NCBI GenBank assembly: GCA_032622095.1
Contig: CP136061.1
Location: 235,555,815 to 235,619,814, forward strand
Length of the DNA: 64,000 bases
Origin: Siphonodentalium dalli
Lineage: Eukaryota; Mollusca; Scaphopoda; Gadilida; Siphonodentaliidae
Direction of reading: 5' to 3'
Positions 47,198-59,289 of this stretch are shown here, one piece after another. Within the stretch, counting starts at the first letter, position 1. Each line of letters opens with the position of its first letter. The translations under genes and the position numbers were made by a program. Below the pieces are notes generated by a model. The model saw only the letters and a program-made list of their open reading frames with translations. It did no database searches and was not told where the DNA came from.

Positions 47198-47988
47198 TCT
47201 AATATATATTTTGGGACTTCTGTTTGTTTGTCTGTCTGTTTGTCTGTTAGCTATGGCCGGGAAAACGGCTGGACCGATTGAGTTCAAACTTCCAATCTAA
47301 GGTTAAAAACCCACGGGCAGTGTTTACCGCCGTTTTGGAGAACGTCAGAGTGTTTTGGACGGGTAAACTCGTGACTCAGACCTGACCTTGACCTTCAAAA
47401 AGGTAAATTCAAGGTCAAATCGGGTAAAACGGGACGTATTTCGACGAAATTTGATATCTACAGATACTTTTGTCCTGGGGAGTCTTTTGGACGGGTCAAA
47501 TCGTTACCCGACCTGACCTTGACCTTCAATAAGGTCAATTCAAGGTCAAATCGGGTAAAACGGACGGATTCGACGAAATTTGATACCCATGGGTACTTTT
47601 GTCTGGGGAGTGTTTTAGACGGGTCAAATCGTGACCCAGACCTGACCTTGACCTTCAAAATTGTCAATGCAATGTCAAATCGCGAATTTTGACGGGATTT
47701 CGACAACATTTGATACCTAGGGTTACTTTTGTCCGAGGAGTGTTTTGGGCGGGTCAAATCGTGACCCCAACCTGACCTTGACCTTCAAAATGGTCAATTC
47801 AAGTAAAACCTGACGGATTTCGACGGGTACTTTTGTTGGGTACTTTTGTCCGGGGAGTGTTTTGGACGGGTCAAATCGTGACCTCGACCTGACCCTGACC
47901 TTCAAAATGGTCAATTCAAGGTCAAATCGCGAAATTCGCAGAAAAGCAGAGGGGAAACAGCCCGGACGAAGTCGGGTCCACCAGCTAG
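47198..47988 (+). mobile_element. Helitron 4, second subfamily
   Basis: It starts TCTAATATATATTTT after A (47197) and ends CTAG (47985-47988) before T. A hairpin (cccgg...tcggg) lies about 8 nt upstream of the end. The 5' end and tgtttgtctgtctg run resemble Helitrons 1-3, but the internal array differs: five units of about 117-131 bp marked by acctgaccttgacctt. No coding capacity. Confidence 0.82.
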
Positions 47989-48329
47989 TACTCTATAAAT
48001 TGCATGTATATTTTATATGACGGCGCCCTACTCACCATATTCACAATATCTTCATTTACGCCACCGGTGTAAGATGTTTTGGAAATTTTAATAACCAGTG
48101 GACCAATGGGCGAATGCATTATGGGTATATAGGTATTCTCGTACTTGAGTAAACCGTACCGATAGAGTCACGATAGTCCGACACAGATTAGCACATGTGC
48201 TGATATTGGCATTATAAACAACACCCCTTGAAAAGCATGCGATCGTGTGATAATCAAAGATGGAAAGCTGAAGGGGACATGCTAGTTGCTAATTGCTGAT
48301 TGCTAGTTATACTATAATCAAAATCAAAG

Positions 48330-48635
48330 GGACATGTCACAGGTATAGCTGACTTAGGTTTTTCTGCACGGGCTCCAATTTGGGGTTCAATATTTTAAGG
48401 GCCAATCTTAGAAAATATGTATGGGCCCATACCTTTGAATTCTTGGCATATAATATGAATGTTGTGGTATATATGGACCCTCCTGCATGGGGCATGACAC
48501 AGGTACAGTTGACTTAAGTTTTGTTCTGCGCGGGCTCCAATTTGGGGTTCAATATTTTAAGGGCCAATTTAGAAATTTATGGGTCCATACCTTTGAACTC
48601 TGGGCATATAATATGAATATTGGGGGGCATGTCTC
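48330..48635. repeat. 160-bp tandem duplication
   Basis: 'gggctccaatttggggttca' occurs at about 48370 and 48531, with matching flanks over about 150 bp. Confidence 0.9.
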
Positions 48636-48760
48636 TATTCCGAAGGTTCGATATTCCGAAGGTCCACTATTCCGAAGGTTCTCTATTCTCAATGTTCGCT
48701 ATTCCGAAGGTTCACTATTCCGAAGATTCGCTGTTCCGAAGGTTCTCTATTCCGAAGGTT
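48636..48760. repeat. Minisatellite of about 17-18 bp, tattccgaaggttcg
   Basis: Seven to eight units of tattccgaaggttc plus 2-3 variable bases. Frames across it are by-products. Confidence 0.92.
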
Positions 48761-49410
48761 TTTGTTATTTTAAGGTTAATTCTATATTCTAAAGTATTGA
48801 GAGGGTTCATTATCATGAAGATTCTTTTTATGGAGGATATAACTTAAAACATTAAACAATAAATGTAATTTTGTTTTGATTTCGCGGGTTTTCTTGAGAT
48901 TTAATGTAATTGCGTATGACGTTATTTCTCAATACATATTCACGCCACGCAGCCCACACAATTGCTATGTTTCCATGCGATTTAATGTCATTACGTGTGA
49001 GGTAATATCTCAATAATCTCAGAGGCAAGAATACGCCAGCTAAAGGCGGATATAACAGTGGGGCTATAAAACGCTTAATGAATACTGGAGGCTATAACAA
49101 ACTGCGTAGCAGAATATCGCTGAATAGACGAGTATGAGATGAACTTAACTGCAATTGTGACTTTGTATTGACTTTAAAGGCCCACTTAATTTTCGAGTCA
49201 TCGATTTTTTTTAATTGTATATACGGTTTTAATAACAATTTATGCCATACAATATGAATAAAATACTATAATTCATCACCATTTGAAACGCAGAATAATT
49301 CTATCTCCTAGTTTGAAACACCCTGAAACACCTTGAAAAAACCGCGCCAAGTCGTGCGTCGTATAAATAGCAATTATCAACTAGCATATGTCCCCTTCGG
49401 CTTTCCATAG

Positions 49411-50102
49411 ATTAGACGAAATTTGATACTTAGGGTTAATTGTGTCCGGGAAGTGTTTTGGACGGATCAAATCGTGACCTCGACATGACCTTGACCTTCA
49501 AAATGGTCAATTCAAGGACAAATCGGGTAAAACGGACGGATTTCGACGAAATTTGATACCTAGGGGTACCTTTGTCCGGGGACTGTTTGGACGGGTCAAA
49601 TCGTGACCCCGACATGACATTGACCTGTAAAACAGTCAATTCAAGGTCAAATTTAGTAAAACGGACGGATTTCGACGAAATTTTATACCTATGGATACTT
49701 TTGTCCGGGGAGTGTTTTGAACGGGTCAAATCGTGGCCCCGGTGTGACCTTGTCTTTCAATATGGTCAATCAAAGGTCAAATCGGGTAAAACGAATGGAT
49801 TTCGACGAAATTTGATACCTATGAGTACTTTTGTCAGTGGAGTATTTTGGACGGGTCAAATCGTGACCCCGACCTGACCTTGACCTTCAAGTGTTCAATT
49901 AAATGTCAAGTCGGGTAAAACGGATGGATTTCGACGAAATTTGATACATAGGGGTACTTTTCTCCGGGGAGTGTTTTGGACGGGTCAAATCATGACCCCG
50001 ACCTGACCTTGACTTTCAAAATAGTCAATTCAAGGTCAAATCGCGCTTTTCGCCGGAAATCAGATGGGAAACAGCCCGGACGATGCCGGGCCCATCAGCT
50101 AG
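49411..50102 (+). mobile_element. Helitron 5, 5'-truncated
   Basis: It ends with the Helitron hairpin (gcccggacgatgccgggc) and CTAG (50099-50102) followed by T. The body is five to six units of about 128 bp of the same kind as Helitron 4. The TC start and the CTGT run are missing; it begins abruptly next to the element at 48260-49408. Confidence 0.8.
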
Positions 50103-50634
50103 TGTAACAAAAAAGACACTTTGAAGAATGTAATGTATAACACGAAAAACGGGAAAACTTGATATATGGAAGTATCCAAATTTCCCAGATGGAATTTGAA
50201 AGCTATAGTTTATATTATAATTATATTATAATTTATATTTATGGCTAATAATATGATCTTGTTGGCGTTACCATTTCTGACTATGGGTTTCTTGTTATAT
50301 ATGTTGGCGGGATGAAGTGCGGGTTGTGGTTACTGGTCGAATCGGGTGTCAGTTTGCCACTCCCCACACGATCTAGTAAAACTAAGGGGGCAATGGGAAG
50401 AAAGTTCGATTGTTCTGAATATCCAACGTCCATCTTCGTAATATCTTCCATGAAAGTATTTCAATTTCGGACTGTTCTATACGAATCTGCCGTTGCAGCT
50501 TGCCCACATAATGTCCGTAATGAGAAGAGAGTCGTGTTAAAAATTTGAGAATGCAAATAGAAATAATGTACGGCTGAATCAATTTGATCATGTGAAAATA
50601 TCAGAAAAATTGCAGGAACCCCAAGTACGAACTA

Positions 50635-50847
50635 CAGTAATGCCCTAAATAATCGACTCCTTAACCACAGAAGAATTATGGGCAACTTTTCAGGATTTAG
50701 TCGGAAATATCGCTTGATGCCATTCATCGGAAAGCTCTCCGTGAGAGCTTTCCGATGAATGGCAACAAGCCATATTTCCAACTAAATCCTGAAAAGTTAC
50801 CCATAATTCTGCTGTAGTTAAGGAGTCGATTATTTAGGGCATTACTG
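50635..50847. mobile_element. TA-flanked fold-back element, 213 bp
   Basis: Almost the whole element is one palindrome with arms of about 105 bp, from cagtaatgccctaaataatc to its complement, around the centre gagctctccgtgagagctt. TA lies at 50633-50634 and 50848-50849, which fits a mariner-like target. Few mismatches between the arms suggest recent origin or gene conversion. Confidence 0.9.
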
Positions 50848-51011
50848 TACTTCGTTTCACGAAGTTAGCCGAATTATTCCCGCGGTAAAAACCATAGGTT
50901 CCCCGACACAAATTAGTCATAACACTAAATGTACCTATTTATATGTATCAGGTGTATGTATGGAGGCACGGACTCAGTGTGAGTGTTCATTGCTTCAAAT
51001 GTGCATATTAA

Positions 51012-51585
51012 AGGGGTACTGTACGCCAAATGTTGTTGTTGGTTTCTATAGTCTCCGAGTCGGAGAATAAGGTAACAATTTTTTCATTATTTGAAAGTCT
51101 GTTGAGTACGAAGTCATGTTACGGATGACAAATTTACCGGAATGCAAAAATACAAATTGTCGTTGTCGAGTAATTTTTGTAAAGTTTTCAACCAAATGAA
51201 TCAAATAAAAGTTATATTATATGCATACTAGTCCCATATAATCATTTAAGTTATTGTATCGTCGCTAGTCAGTGAGTGTTCTCCCCGTATCATCATAATA
51301 TTTTAAGCGATGGTGTGTGCGATCGGTTTAACAATCCAGTATCCCTCAATTACTGTTTTTGATTACGGTAATTCGTAATTTAATTGACGCCATTTTATGG
51401 CTCCAGTCATAAATTCAATTTATATCAAATTATTAACTTTTAAATTATTAAATTTTAAGATAGCCTATTAACCTGAGCGTTTACAGAATACATCTTCGAC
51501 TCAAATTACTTATGTTTCTATATATTATCGATATTAGATCGTTGTTGTCACCGGAAATTTAATGAAAATAGCGTACAGTACCCCT
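51012..51585. mobile_element. TTAA-flanked MITE with AGGGGTACTGTACGC ends, 574 bp
   Basis: TTAA lies at 51008-51011 and 51586-51589. The 15-bp inverted ends aggggtactgtacgc are perfect. The ends resemble those of the 12360 and 18012 elements (aggggtacta / atgggcactg). No transposase frame. Confidence 0.9.
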
Positions 51586-51893
51586 TTAAGTGAGTGTGAA
51601 CAAATTCTCATTTATTATTGAATTGCCCATGTATCGATCGGAATGGTACATTGAGGTGTACTTTTAGTGTGGTTATGACAAATTTTGTGTCAGGGACCTG
51701 ATGTGGTAAAAAAATAAATATATGACCACGCATATTGATTCCGTACTTCCTTCTTAGTGCACGACTTGAAGTTGTCAATATGCATATTATATAGAGTCAG
51801 AGGGGAGTAGCCCCGAACCGAGATAAATAAAACAACGTCAATGTCCTAGTTCAGCATCGTATTTTTGAGTCCGCATATAAAGAGGATCTCAAA

Positions 51894-52024
51894 CGAGTTA
51901 TGTTGGGATATAAGATTTTATGAAACGAATTTGATAAATTTGATTCACAACGAGTTGTAGACGGGTTGTGAATCAATTTTTTCAAACGAGTTTAATAAAA
52001 TATTATACCCCAACATAACGAGTT
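51894..52024. repeat. Fold-back palindrome of about 130 bp
   Basis: The left arm, from aacgagttatgttgggatat to 'gattcacaac', pairs with the right arm ending 'ccccaacataacgagtt'. The match is about 80-85%, with a centre of a few bases. Confidence 0.8.
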
Positions 52025-52506
52025 GAAGATATTGTATATCACGTGAAAAAATAAAAGAAGCAGCTTCACGACCGTATGCGATAGTATATTGCGCTCTCTG
52101 GTGCTGGCGACGGAAAATATATAGTCCCCCAATTTGCCTCTTTGTTTTTGTGTCTATTTTCGTTCGTGCAACGAAGTTGGACGAGAATTTAACTTTAATG
52201 AACAAAGCAATAATTTTTGCATTGTCTGGCGTTGGTATCATTCGCGGCTTTTCGAAATAGTATTAATCCACATGAATCAATGTAAAGACGTGCGGTCATT
52301 TTATTGGCGCGATAAAGAGCGTTCATAAAATATCACTTGTGCTGAATGATAGAAAGCAGCTGATAAATTTCGATCGTTTCATACGTTTAAGTATATAATA
52401 GTGTGTATAGAGCCTATATTAATAATAAAACAGGAGGATTTTTTATTGTGAACATATAATTCCAGACTTCAAACAGTCACCACCTTTAATTTGATGGAAT
52501 GTTAGA

Positions 52507-52990
52507 CGTTTCGGTACCTAGTTGTTTAGGTACATATTTGTTCGGTAGACGTTTCGGTACCTAGTTGTTTAGGCACATATTTGTTCGGTAATTTGGACGA
52601 TTTGGCACCTGATAATAATAATCCAGACACCATGAATATTGTATTGGTGACTAAAATGTTTACGTTTTATTTCCATTATGCACTGATAGAAATACCATTA
52701 ATTTCTAGACCCTATACGGCACTTTGTCCTGATGGGGTGGGTCCTCTATTGGCCTTGGTCAATTAAATGCTTCAGTGGTATTGCGTGAGCGTGTGTTCGA
52801 GATCTGACGGGGAAATTTGCATTCCTTACAAACTGAGTCCCATTAATTAAAAATGTTCAACAAAAGAAACGGAGTGCAGAAGCGTCAACGGATAGGTGAC
52901 CAAACGTCAAAATGCCGAAAAACAACGTGCCGAAACGTCCAGAAAACCTAGGTGCCGAAACTTCCAGAAAACTAAGGTGCCGAAAGGTTA
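52507..52990. repeat. Inverted pair of small minisatellites
   Basis: The left block (52507-52595) has two units with gacgtttcggtacctagttg. The right block (about 52890-52990) has gtgccgaaacgtccagaaaa-type units in inverse orientation. The 290 bp between are unique. It may be a fold-back element whose termini are tandem repeats. Confidence 0.7.
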
Positions 52991-52999
52991 TGCTTGATG

Positions 53000-54370
53000 A
53001 ATACGCGCGGTTTTAGACTCTATCGTGGCTCTCTAATTCGTTCTCTTTCTGAATGTGTCATGCTTGGCAGCAGTTTGGGGGTTAAACCGATCCATAATAG
53101 GCTAACAAGACAGGCACCTCTTTGCATACCTGTCACGGAGATCAAAGGTGCCGCCGATTGTAGTTGGCATACTTCTGTCCGCTGCATTGTATACGTCTTG
53201 GCTAAGAGAAATATATCGCACAAAAACAACGAATAGAGTCACAGACGAGATGCTAAAAGCATTTTATTTTTGGGAGCAATAAAAAACCAGACTGTATAGG
53301 CTGTCATTGTCGATTCGATGGTTTGTCTGCTAGAATTGTTCGAACAAAATATATACGCGGCGTGTGTGGTATTGGAGTTACTCCCCCTGTAACAAGGCAT
53401 ATCAATAATGTTGTCTGTACCTGCATGATATGACACAAACAACAGCGCAGTTGTGATCTTCATCGTGCGACCCGCGGGAGGCCATGGAAGTTAGTCTTTC
53501 GGATAAATTTCCGACAAGATGAACACGATGCCCATTGAAGCGATATCCAATCACACTTATCAAATAAAACCTATACTCTGGTCGTTGAAGCCAAAATGCA
53601 GGATCAAACTAAACAGATTGGTAACAATGCGATTTTGGCGTCAAAACATGCGCAAATGTGCACGGAACAACATATCCAAAATCGGCTTGAGGGAACTTTT
53701 ATAATTCAAAATGGCTTCCAGCTTGGTTCTGCATGTTGTCTAAAAATACGAGCATAACATGGACATCTGTTTATGTAAATGGCACATTTACGTTCGATTG
53801 TATGTTACTTGAAAGGTGGAATTTATATAGGCTGTGTGTTAACCAAACAACAACAACTCAGGCCCAAAAAATGGCTGTCAAAATGGCTATCAAACTGGCC
53901 GAAATCTAATGAAATATTACAATGGCAGAAAAATAAATCTTATCCTTTATAGCGGCTGTTTTTTTTGGGGGCATTTTTTAAGGAATGAAATGAAGTGGGT
54001 AATGCTACTAATTCGAGTTTTAATAGATTAACGTTATAATCTAATACGATGCTTTTCTGGAACAAAAGCAAAAACAATGTTTGTAAAAGTGTGAGACACG
54101 GAGCATCACCGAGAACTGTATGAGTATATGTTAACATAGCTGCCTATAACGGTGCACTTTTAAAGATATGAACGTGTCAAAATATATGACAGATAGCACT
54201 ATTGTATTGTATTTTACAATGCTCTTCGCTTGATTATCTGAGAAAAAAATATATTCCCAAATTCTTTCGAAATTATCCGAATTTAGTTAATTTTACTAAA
54301 TTGTTTAACTCCAAAAACAAGAATATATTGATTAAACTCCACATTTATACAAAACGCAAGAGTTAATTAC
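53000..54370. other. Spacer with no recognisable gene
   Basis: Several short frames on both strands overlap at 53000-53460. None has a recognisable domain. Confidence 0.4.
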
Positions 54371-54371
54371 G

Positions 54372-54412
54372 AATAATGCATAATGCATAATGCATAATGC
54401 ATGAATAATGCA
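54372..54412. repeat. ataatgc microsatellite
   Basis: Five or so heptamer units of ataatgc. Confidence 0.9.
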
Positions 54413-54559
54413 CTCAGTCACGATATCTCCAACAGTTTCGAGGAGATAGCGCGATTTAGTGATGCATGTCATCAAACAACATTGTGATGCCCTATAATAT
54501 AATATAAATATTTAATAGCCCCCCCCCCCCCTCACACTAAAAAACCCTTTTCCACTGTT

Positions 54560-54655
54560 GCACACCATGTATTGTATTGTATACTTATGTATTATCTTCT
54601 CATAATATCATGTAACATGATTTACTTGAGAAATAAACATTTGAACTTTGAACAT
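54560..54655 (+). mobile_element. Possible LINE 3' end
   Basis: The sequence runs through 'tgtattgtattgtata' to 'gaaataaacatttgaacttt', a style common at LINE 3' termini. No coding part is attached, so this is tentative. A run of 12 C is just upstream (54522-54533). Confidence 0.35.
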
Positions 54656-54659
54656 GTGA

Positions 54660-57560
54660 GTATGCTGACTACATATATATAGTCTTTGTCAACAAAAGAC
54701 ATCAAAATCAAGGTATATCTAAAACTGTTGGACATTATTACATTAGGCTTGTAAATCAAAACGTATCAACATGATGCTCACGGGGATGCCATTGGTAAGT
54801 TTGTAGACAATGTTGTGTGTACTAAAACTGTAAGATCTGTCGATCTTTATGACCACATATTCGAGTGGTTATATCGGACATTCCTCGAAGTGGATTCATG
54901 GTTCTTCGAATATACGTTTCTCGTATGTGCTGCAACTATTCTGTGTTGCAATTTCGACCACATTCACGGCATTCTATAACACTATGGAAGATCACCCGAA
55001 ATGTAAATTTCAATCGATTTTGGCGATATTGACGGCCATCTAAGAAGGTATATTGTTCAAATATGTCATATCAGTGTGCTTCATTTGTATATATGTTGAT
55101 TTAGTCTAATGCCATGTACAATGTACATGCATTCTTTTTGGAATATTCTATAGTTTTCGATACAGACGACCATCTTGGACGCCATGTTGAATTGTGAATT
55201 ATACCGAATGAGAATTTCAGCGGATTTTAGACATATTTTTCTACAGTGTCATCCGCACAGAATGACACCAAAATAAAATCACTTCGTTACCAATTTGTTC
55301 TAGATCACACACCCCGTCGACCAGACCACTATACATTTGTGCACGTAATTACACGCGTTTTTCGTATTCCAAGGTTCAAAACAGGTCCATACATTCTCAA
55401 AATACTTTTGCCCAAATTATATTATTGGAAGCACACAACGTCATGTTTATATATAGATTATATACATCAACTACCTTTTGTGAAATCTTTGCAGTTTATT
55501 GCAAAGCGATTAATTCGTCCCGAATAAAGAACTATAAATATGTACTATTGAGTGTATATATAGTTCAGACTCTTTTAGACGGGGACTGTCGATGAGGTTG
55601 GAAATTTCGGCAATATTTCTTGGATGCTATATATATATACTCAGGAATCAGTTGATCCACTGAAATAAGCGAACAGTGTGCCTTTAACCCTTTCTATACT
55701 TATTACTCACTGACTTTACTCTACTTTAAACATACTTTAATGTATCTAGAAATTTAATATCTATACATATATAGGGATCGGGGCACAAGTTACAAAACTT
55801 ATAATTTGCCCCTCCCCTGATACAATCATTGAACATACATAAATTTACATAGCAGATATAGCACAAAGTGTTTATAAATAGTAGTGCAGAGTGTGTGTGC
55901 TGCGGATGTCGGGTTTTCTTCTGTATTCCAATCTCGGTTATGAAGAAAAGCCTAGAATTGAGTGAGTTTGACAGATGAATGACGAGATTAACCATGATAT
56001 AATACATGGGTTTGTTCAAAACGCTTTGTTTTAGCTAGGAAATGTTCAGATAATAAGTTAAACAAGCGATCTAAACATACCCCCCCCCCCCCAATGAATA
56101 TGAATTTTCCTGTACTTAAATGTATTATCATTTAGTCTGGCTGAATAATATATACCATTCCAAGGTATACTTGTATAACTGGGTGGGAGAATCCATTCAG
56201 TCTAGAAAGGTCTAATGGCCTATTTTGATTCCCGTAACGGGCTGGTCCGGACCGGAATGTTACAAGCGAGTACAATTTCAGGACATAAAATTAACGAGTA
56301 AAACCACATAACGTCACACTGTAGGAGCGACATCTGGATAATAGATGACACCATGTTGACACAATCATGTCATCTGGGTGGCATAAAAAACAGACCGGGG
56401 CCCATATATTTCCATAATGGTTCCCAGTGGCACCCAGCCACACGAGAAGCTAAATTACACGATATAAACTCATAAATTAAGTTCACAAAAAAGATGTTTG
56501 CTGTTCTTTAACATTTATATTGTGTGTGATATAGGAATGCGTCAACTCGACATTTTTTATTTCATTTTGATTATATGGATATGATCGCCATCAACAAACA
56601 CAATGACTGAATGGATTCTTCCATAAAGTAATAAAAGTATATACTGGAATGACATATTATTCTTTTAGAATACAGTTAATTGTCGGCGTCTATATATATA
56701 TATTAGTTAAAGATGCCCGGTCCGATTTCACACCAAATTTATCAAAATGTCCAAAAGACAATTCCAACCTCATACTAGACACAAGAAAAGTACATGATAA
56801 GAAATAATCATTCGTATGGAACACGCATCGCAAAAAACCATCAACATTTTACGTTGAAAACGATTACAAATGATCATAATTGATAACACTTTTTATAATC
56901 TAAATATTTTGGGTTTTGGAAAACGAAAGCATGGACGCTCTTTATCAGAGACGATCAATGGAATATTTGCTTTGATTTGAAAAAAAATCAAAAAGTCGTA
57001 CATGTAAAACTTCCTATTTTTGAAAGTCGATATATGGCCATCAAACTCCCTAATAATGGGTTCAGACGTCCGATGTCATTATGTTCTGGTATATAAAACA
57101 TACAGATGGTGGGTGATAGTATGGTGTCAAACCGGACAGGTTATCTTTCAATATCACCCCCCCCCCGTGGTCACTATGCAATTGCTATAGTTGAATTCCC
57201 TCTTTTATATATAATCGTTAAACATTCCTTTTTTTACTTTAAACATATTTTATTCGTATATAAATATACAAAAGGGATCGAAGCACAAGGTATTTCAACT
57301 TAGGTAGCCCCTCTCTCGTACAAAATTGACAATACATTGTTATAAAATGACAAGAATGCGATAACAGAAACTTTTGTACTTGGTGAGAAAACAATTTGAG
57401 TTTGCATTATGTCGAATAACATCTTTCAGCGTATATATGTGTCTATGGATGGGACGAGCATAAAACTATGCCTATCTATATCAATATCGGTAAACATTAA
57501 CACGTATATATAGTAATCACCAACAATGCTTACGTGATTTCCACTTAGCGCCGAGACGAT
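54660..57560. other. Spacer with scattered LINE 3' pieces
   Basis: No gene was recognised. About 55725-55830 and 57235-57330 share a block ('ttaaacata', 'gggatcg', 'gcccctc') with the 3' region of the LINE fragment at 27545. C runs are at 56080-56092 and 57156-57164. Confidence 0.5.
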
Positions 57561-57567
57561 CCATTAA

Positions 57568-57959
57568 CCCTTTACCCAACAGAAGGGCCCTGTGCCAATG
57601 CATTCTCTTATATATGCGAGTCGACCATAGGTCGCCTCGCATATATAAGAGAATGCATTGGCTTAACACATTAAAAATTATAAAATTGTTAAAGAATGTA
57701 AGAAAAAATGGTAAAAAGTGTTAAAAAAAGATTTTTTTTAGGCCAATGCATTCTCTTATATATGCGAGGCGACCTATGGTCGACTCGCATATATAAGAGA
57801 ATGCATTGGCACAGGGCATAACTATAACCATCACAATGTGGTCAAGGAGCCGATTCCAATGATATCCATATTTGTATGGTTCTATTGAGACAGACCGAAG
57901 ATATTTTAGGCTGTTGAAGCTTTATTTGGCCGGCTTTGGCCGGTTTGTTGGGTAAAGGG
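57568..57959. mobile_element. TTAA-flanked MITE with two hairpins, 392 bp
   Basis: TTAA lies at 57564-57567 and 57960-57963, with perfect 13-bp ends ccctttacccaac. It holds hairpin modules at 57594-57662 and 57742-57810. It is the sister of 23848-24413 but has one fewer spacer-plus-hairpin unit. Confidence 0.93.
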
Positions 57960-57963
57960 TTAA

Positions 57964-58190
57964 CCCTTCGACGACAAGAGCTTCCTGAAATTTTGCAATA
58001 GCCTGTGGCAATGCATTCTCTTATATATGCGAGTATCACATAGGGAGCCTCGCACATATAAGAGTACATTGCCATAATAATATTTTCCTTGACCGTGTTA
58101 GTCAGTGCATTCTCTTATATATGCGATGATTCCCATGCACCAGCACATGATCTTTAATGCTGCACCAGTGCAGCGCACACCATGAAAGGG
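57964..58190. mobile_element. TTAA-flanked MITE adjoining the previous one, 227 bp
   Basis: It shares the TTAA at 57960-57963 with its neighbour and has TTAA at 58191-58194. The ends are cccttcgacg and, inverted, ccctttcatggtgtg, like 9671-9879. It contains degenerate half-hairpins (about 58010-58070 and 58107-58127). One of the two adjacent elements must have inserted into the TTAA of the other. Confidence 0.85.
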
Positions 58191-58290
58191 TTAATGTAGA
58201 GTTGAAGGTTCACGTATGTAATATAGCGTTCACGTCCATAATGTAGTGCCAGAACCATAAATGTAGCACTTTGCACCAACAAACAAAACA

Positions 58291-58589
58291 AGAAAACCAT
58301 AGTCCGAAATGGTAACGCGCTCAAGATCATATATTATATACCCATGCATGATTGTAATTATAGAATCTTTTTCATTTCTGTTATTTGTAATTGGCATAGC
58401 TTATCACAAACCAAAAATCAACAATGTAAACGCCAATAAACGAAATTGAAATATCAACTACAACTTTTATCGGCATCGGGGTCGCACTACAGCTCGGCCT
58501 TGGGGTAGCACTACAACTTTTAATGTGTCCCAATAATTAACATTCTATAAATAGAACCCTCAGCGCTATGGCAGCGCCCAGGCGAAACT
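58291..58589 (+). repeat. Dispersed family F, left copy of an inverted pair
   Basis: From 'aaaaccatagtccgaaatgg' to 'agcgcccaggcgaaac'. It is matched in inverse orientation by 62021-62331 at high similarity across most of its length, including 'catttctgttatttgtaatt'. No coding frame. Confidence 0.88.
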
Positions 58590-58917
58590 AGAATTTGTAC
58601 ATTCGTATAAACGCGGCGCCCGTAATAACTGGCATGTTGACGAAAATCAATACTTTTCATGCGACACAGACTTGTAACCACGCAGCTACCGATTGACTGA
58701 AGCACGATTCACTTTAATATAAAATTTTGTTTTGTAATTGGAACACGCTCGACAACGATGATAAACCACAATCAATCAGTCGACGCTCATCACACAATTG
58801 TCTCTGTGAAATTCACAGGTTTCCATCATGTTTTTTTGGGGTAAATAGTTACAAGTGCGAGATTATATATTTATAAGTAAACTTTGTATCGACCTCTTTT
58901 GGATCAAGCCGTGTTCG

Positions 58918-59288
58918 TCGATCAACTGCATCACACAAATAATCACAAGTTCATTATTTCGCGATTTTCCATAGAGGGTGGGGGCGGGCGGGTCATCCAC
59001 TATCAACTGCATCACGTATACCAATAATCACAAGTTCATAATTTCGTGATTTTCCATAGAGGGTGGGGGCGGGCGGGTCACCATCGATCAACTGCATCAT
59101 GCAAATAAACCCAAGTTCATTATTTCTCGATTTTCCATAGAGGGTGGGGGCGGGTCACCATCGATCAACTACATCACGCAAATAATATCAAGTTCATTAT
59201 TTCGCGATTTTCTATAGTGGGGATTTCATCGATCAACTAAATCACGCAAATAACCCTAAGTTTATATTATTTCGTGATTTTCTATAGA
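58918..59288. repeat. Tandem repeat of 68-84 bp, five units
   Basis: Units start with 'atcaactgcatcac' (about 58921, 59002, 59086, 59164 and 59232). They contain 'agttcattatttcgcgattt' and, in the first three, a G-rich 'gggtgggggcggg' stretch that is shortened or lost in the last two. Confidence 0.9.
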
Positions 59289-59289
59289 T

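Larger units (their letters stand above)
48260..49408. mobile_element. 1.15-kb inverted-repeat element with internal repeats
   Basis: The left end 48260-48313 (atggaaagctgaaggggaca...) is inverted at 49361-49408 with few mismatches. Inside are a 160-bp tandem duplication (48330-48635), a TTCCGAAGG minisatellite and a degenerate 80-bp duplication near 48898 and 48980. Its right end touches the truncated Helitron 5. No target duplication is clear. Confidence 0.75.
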
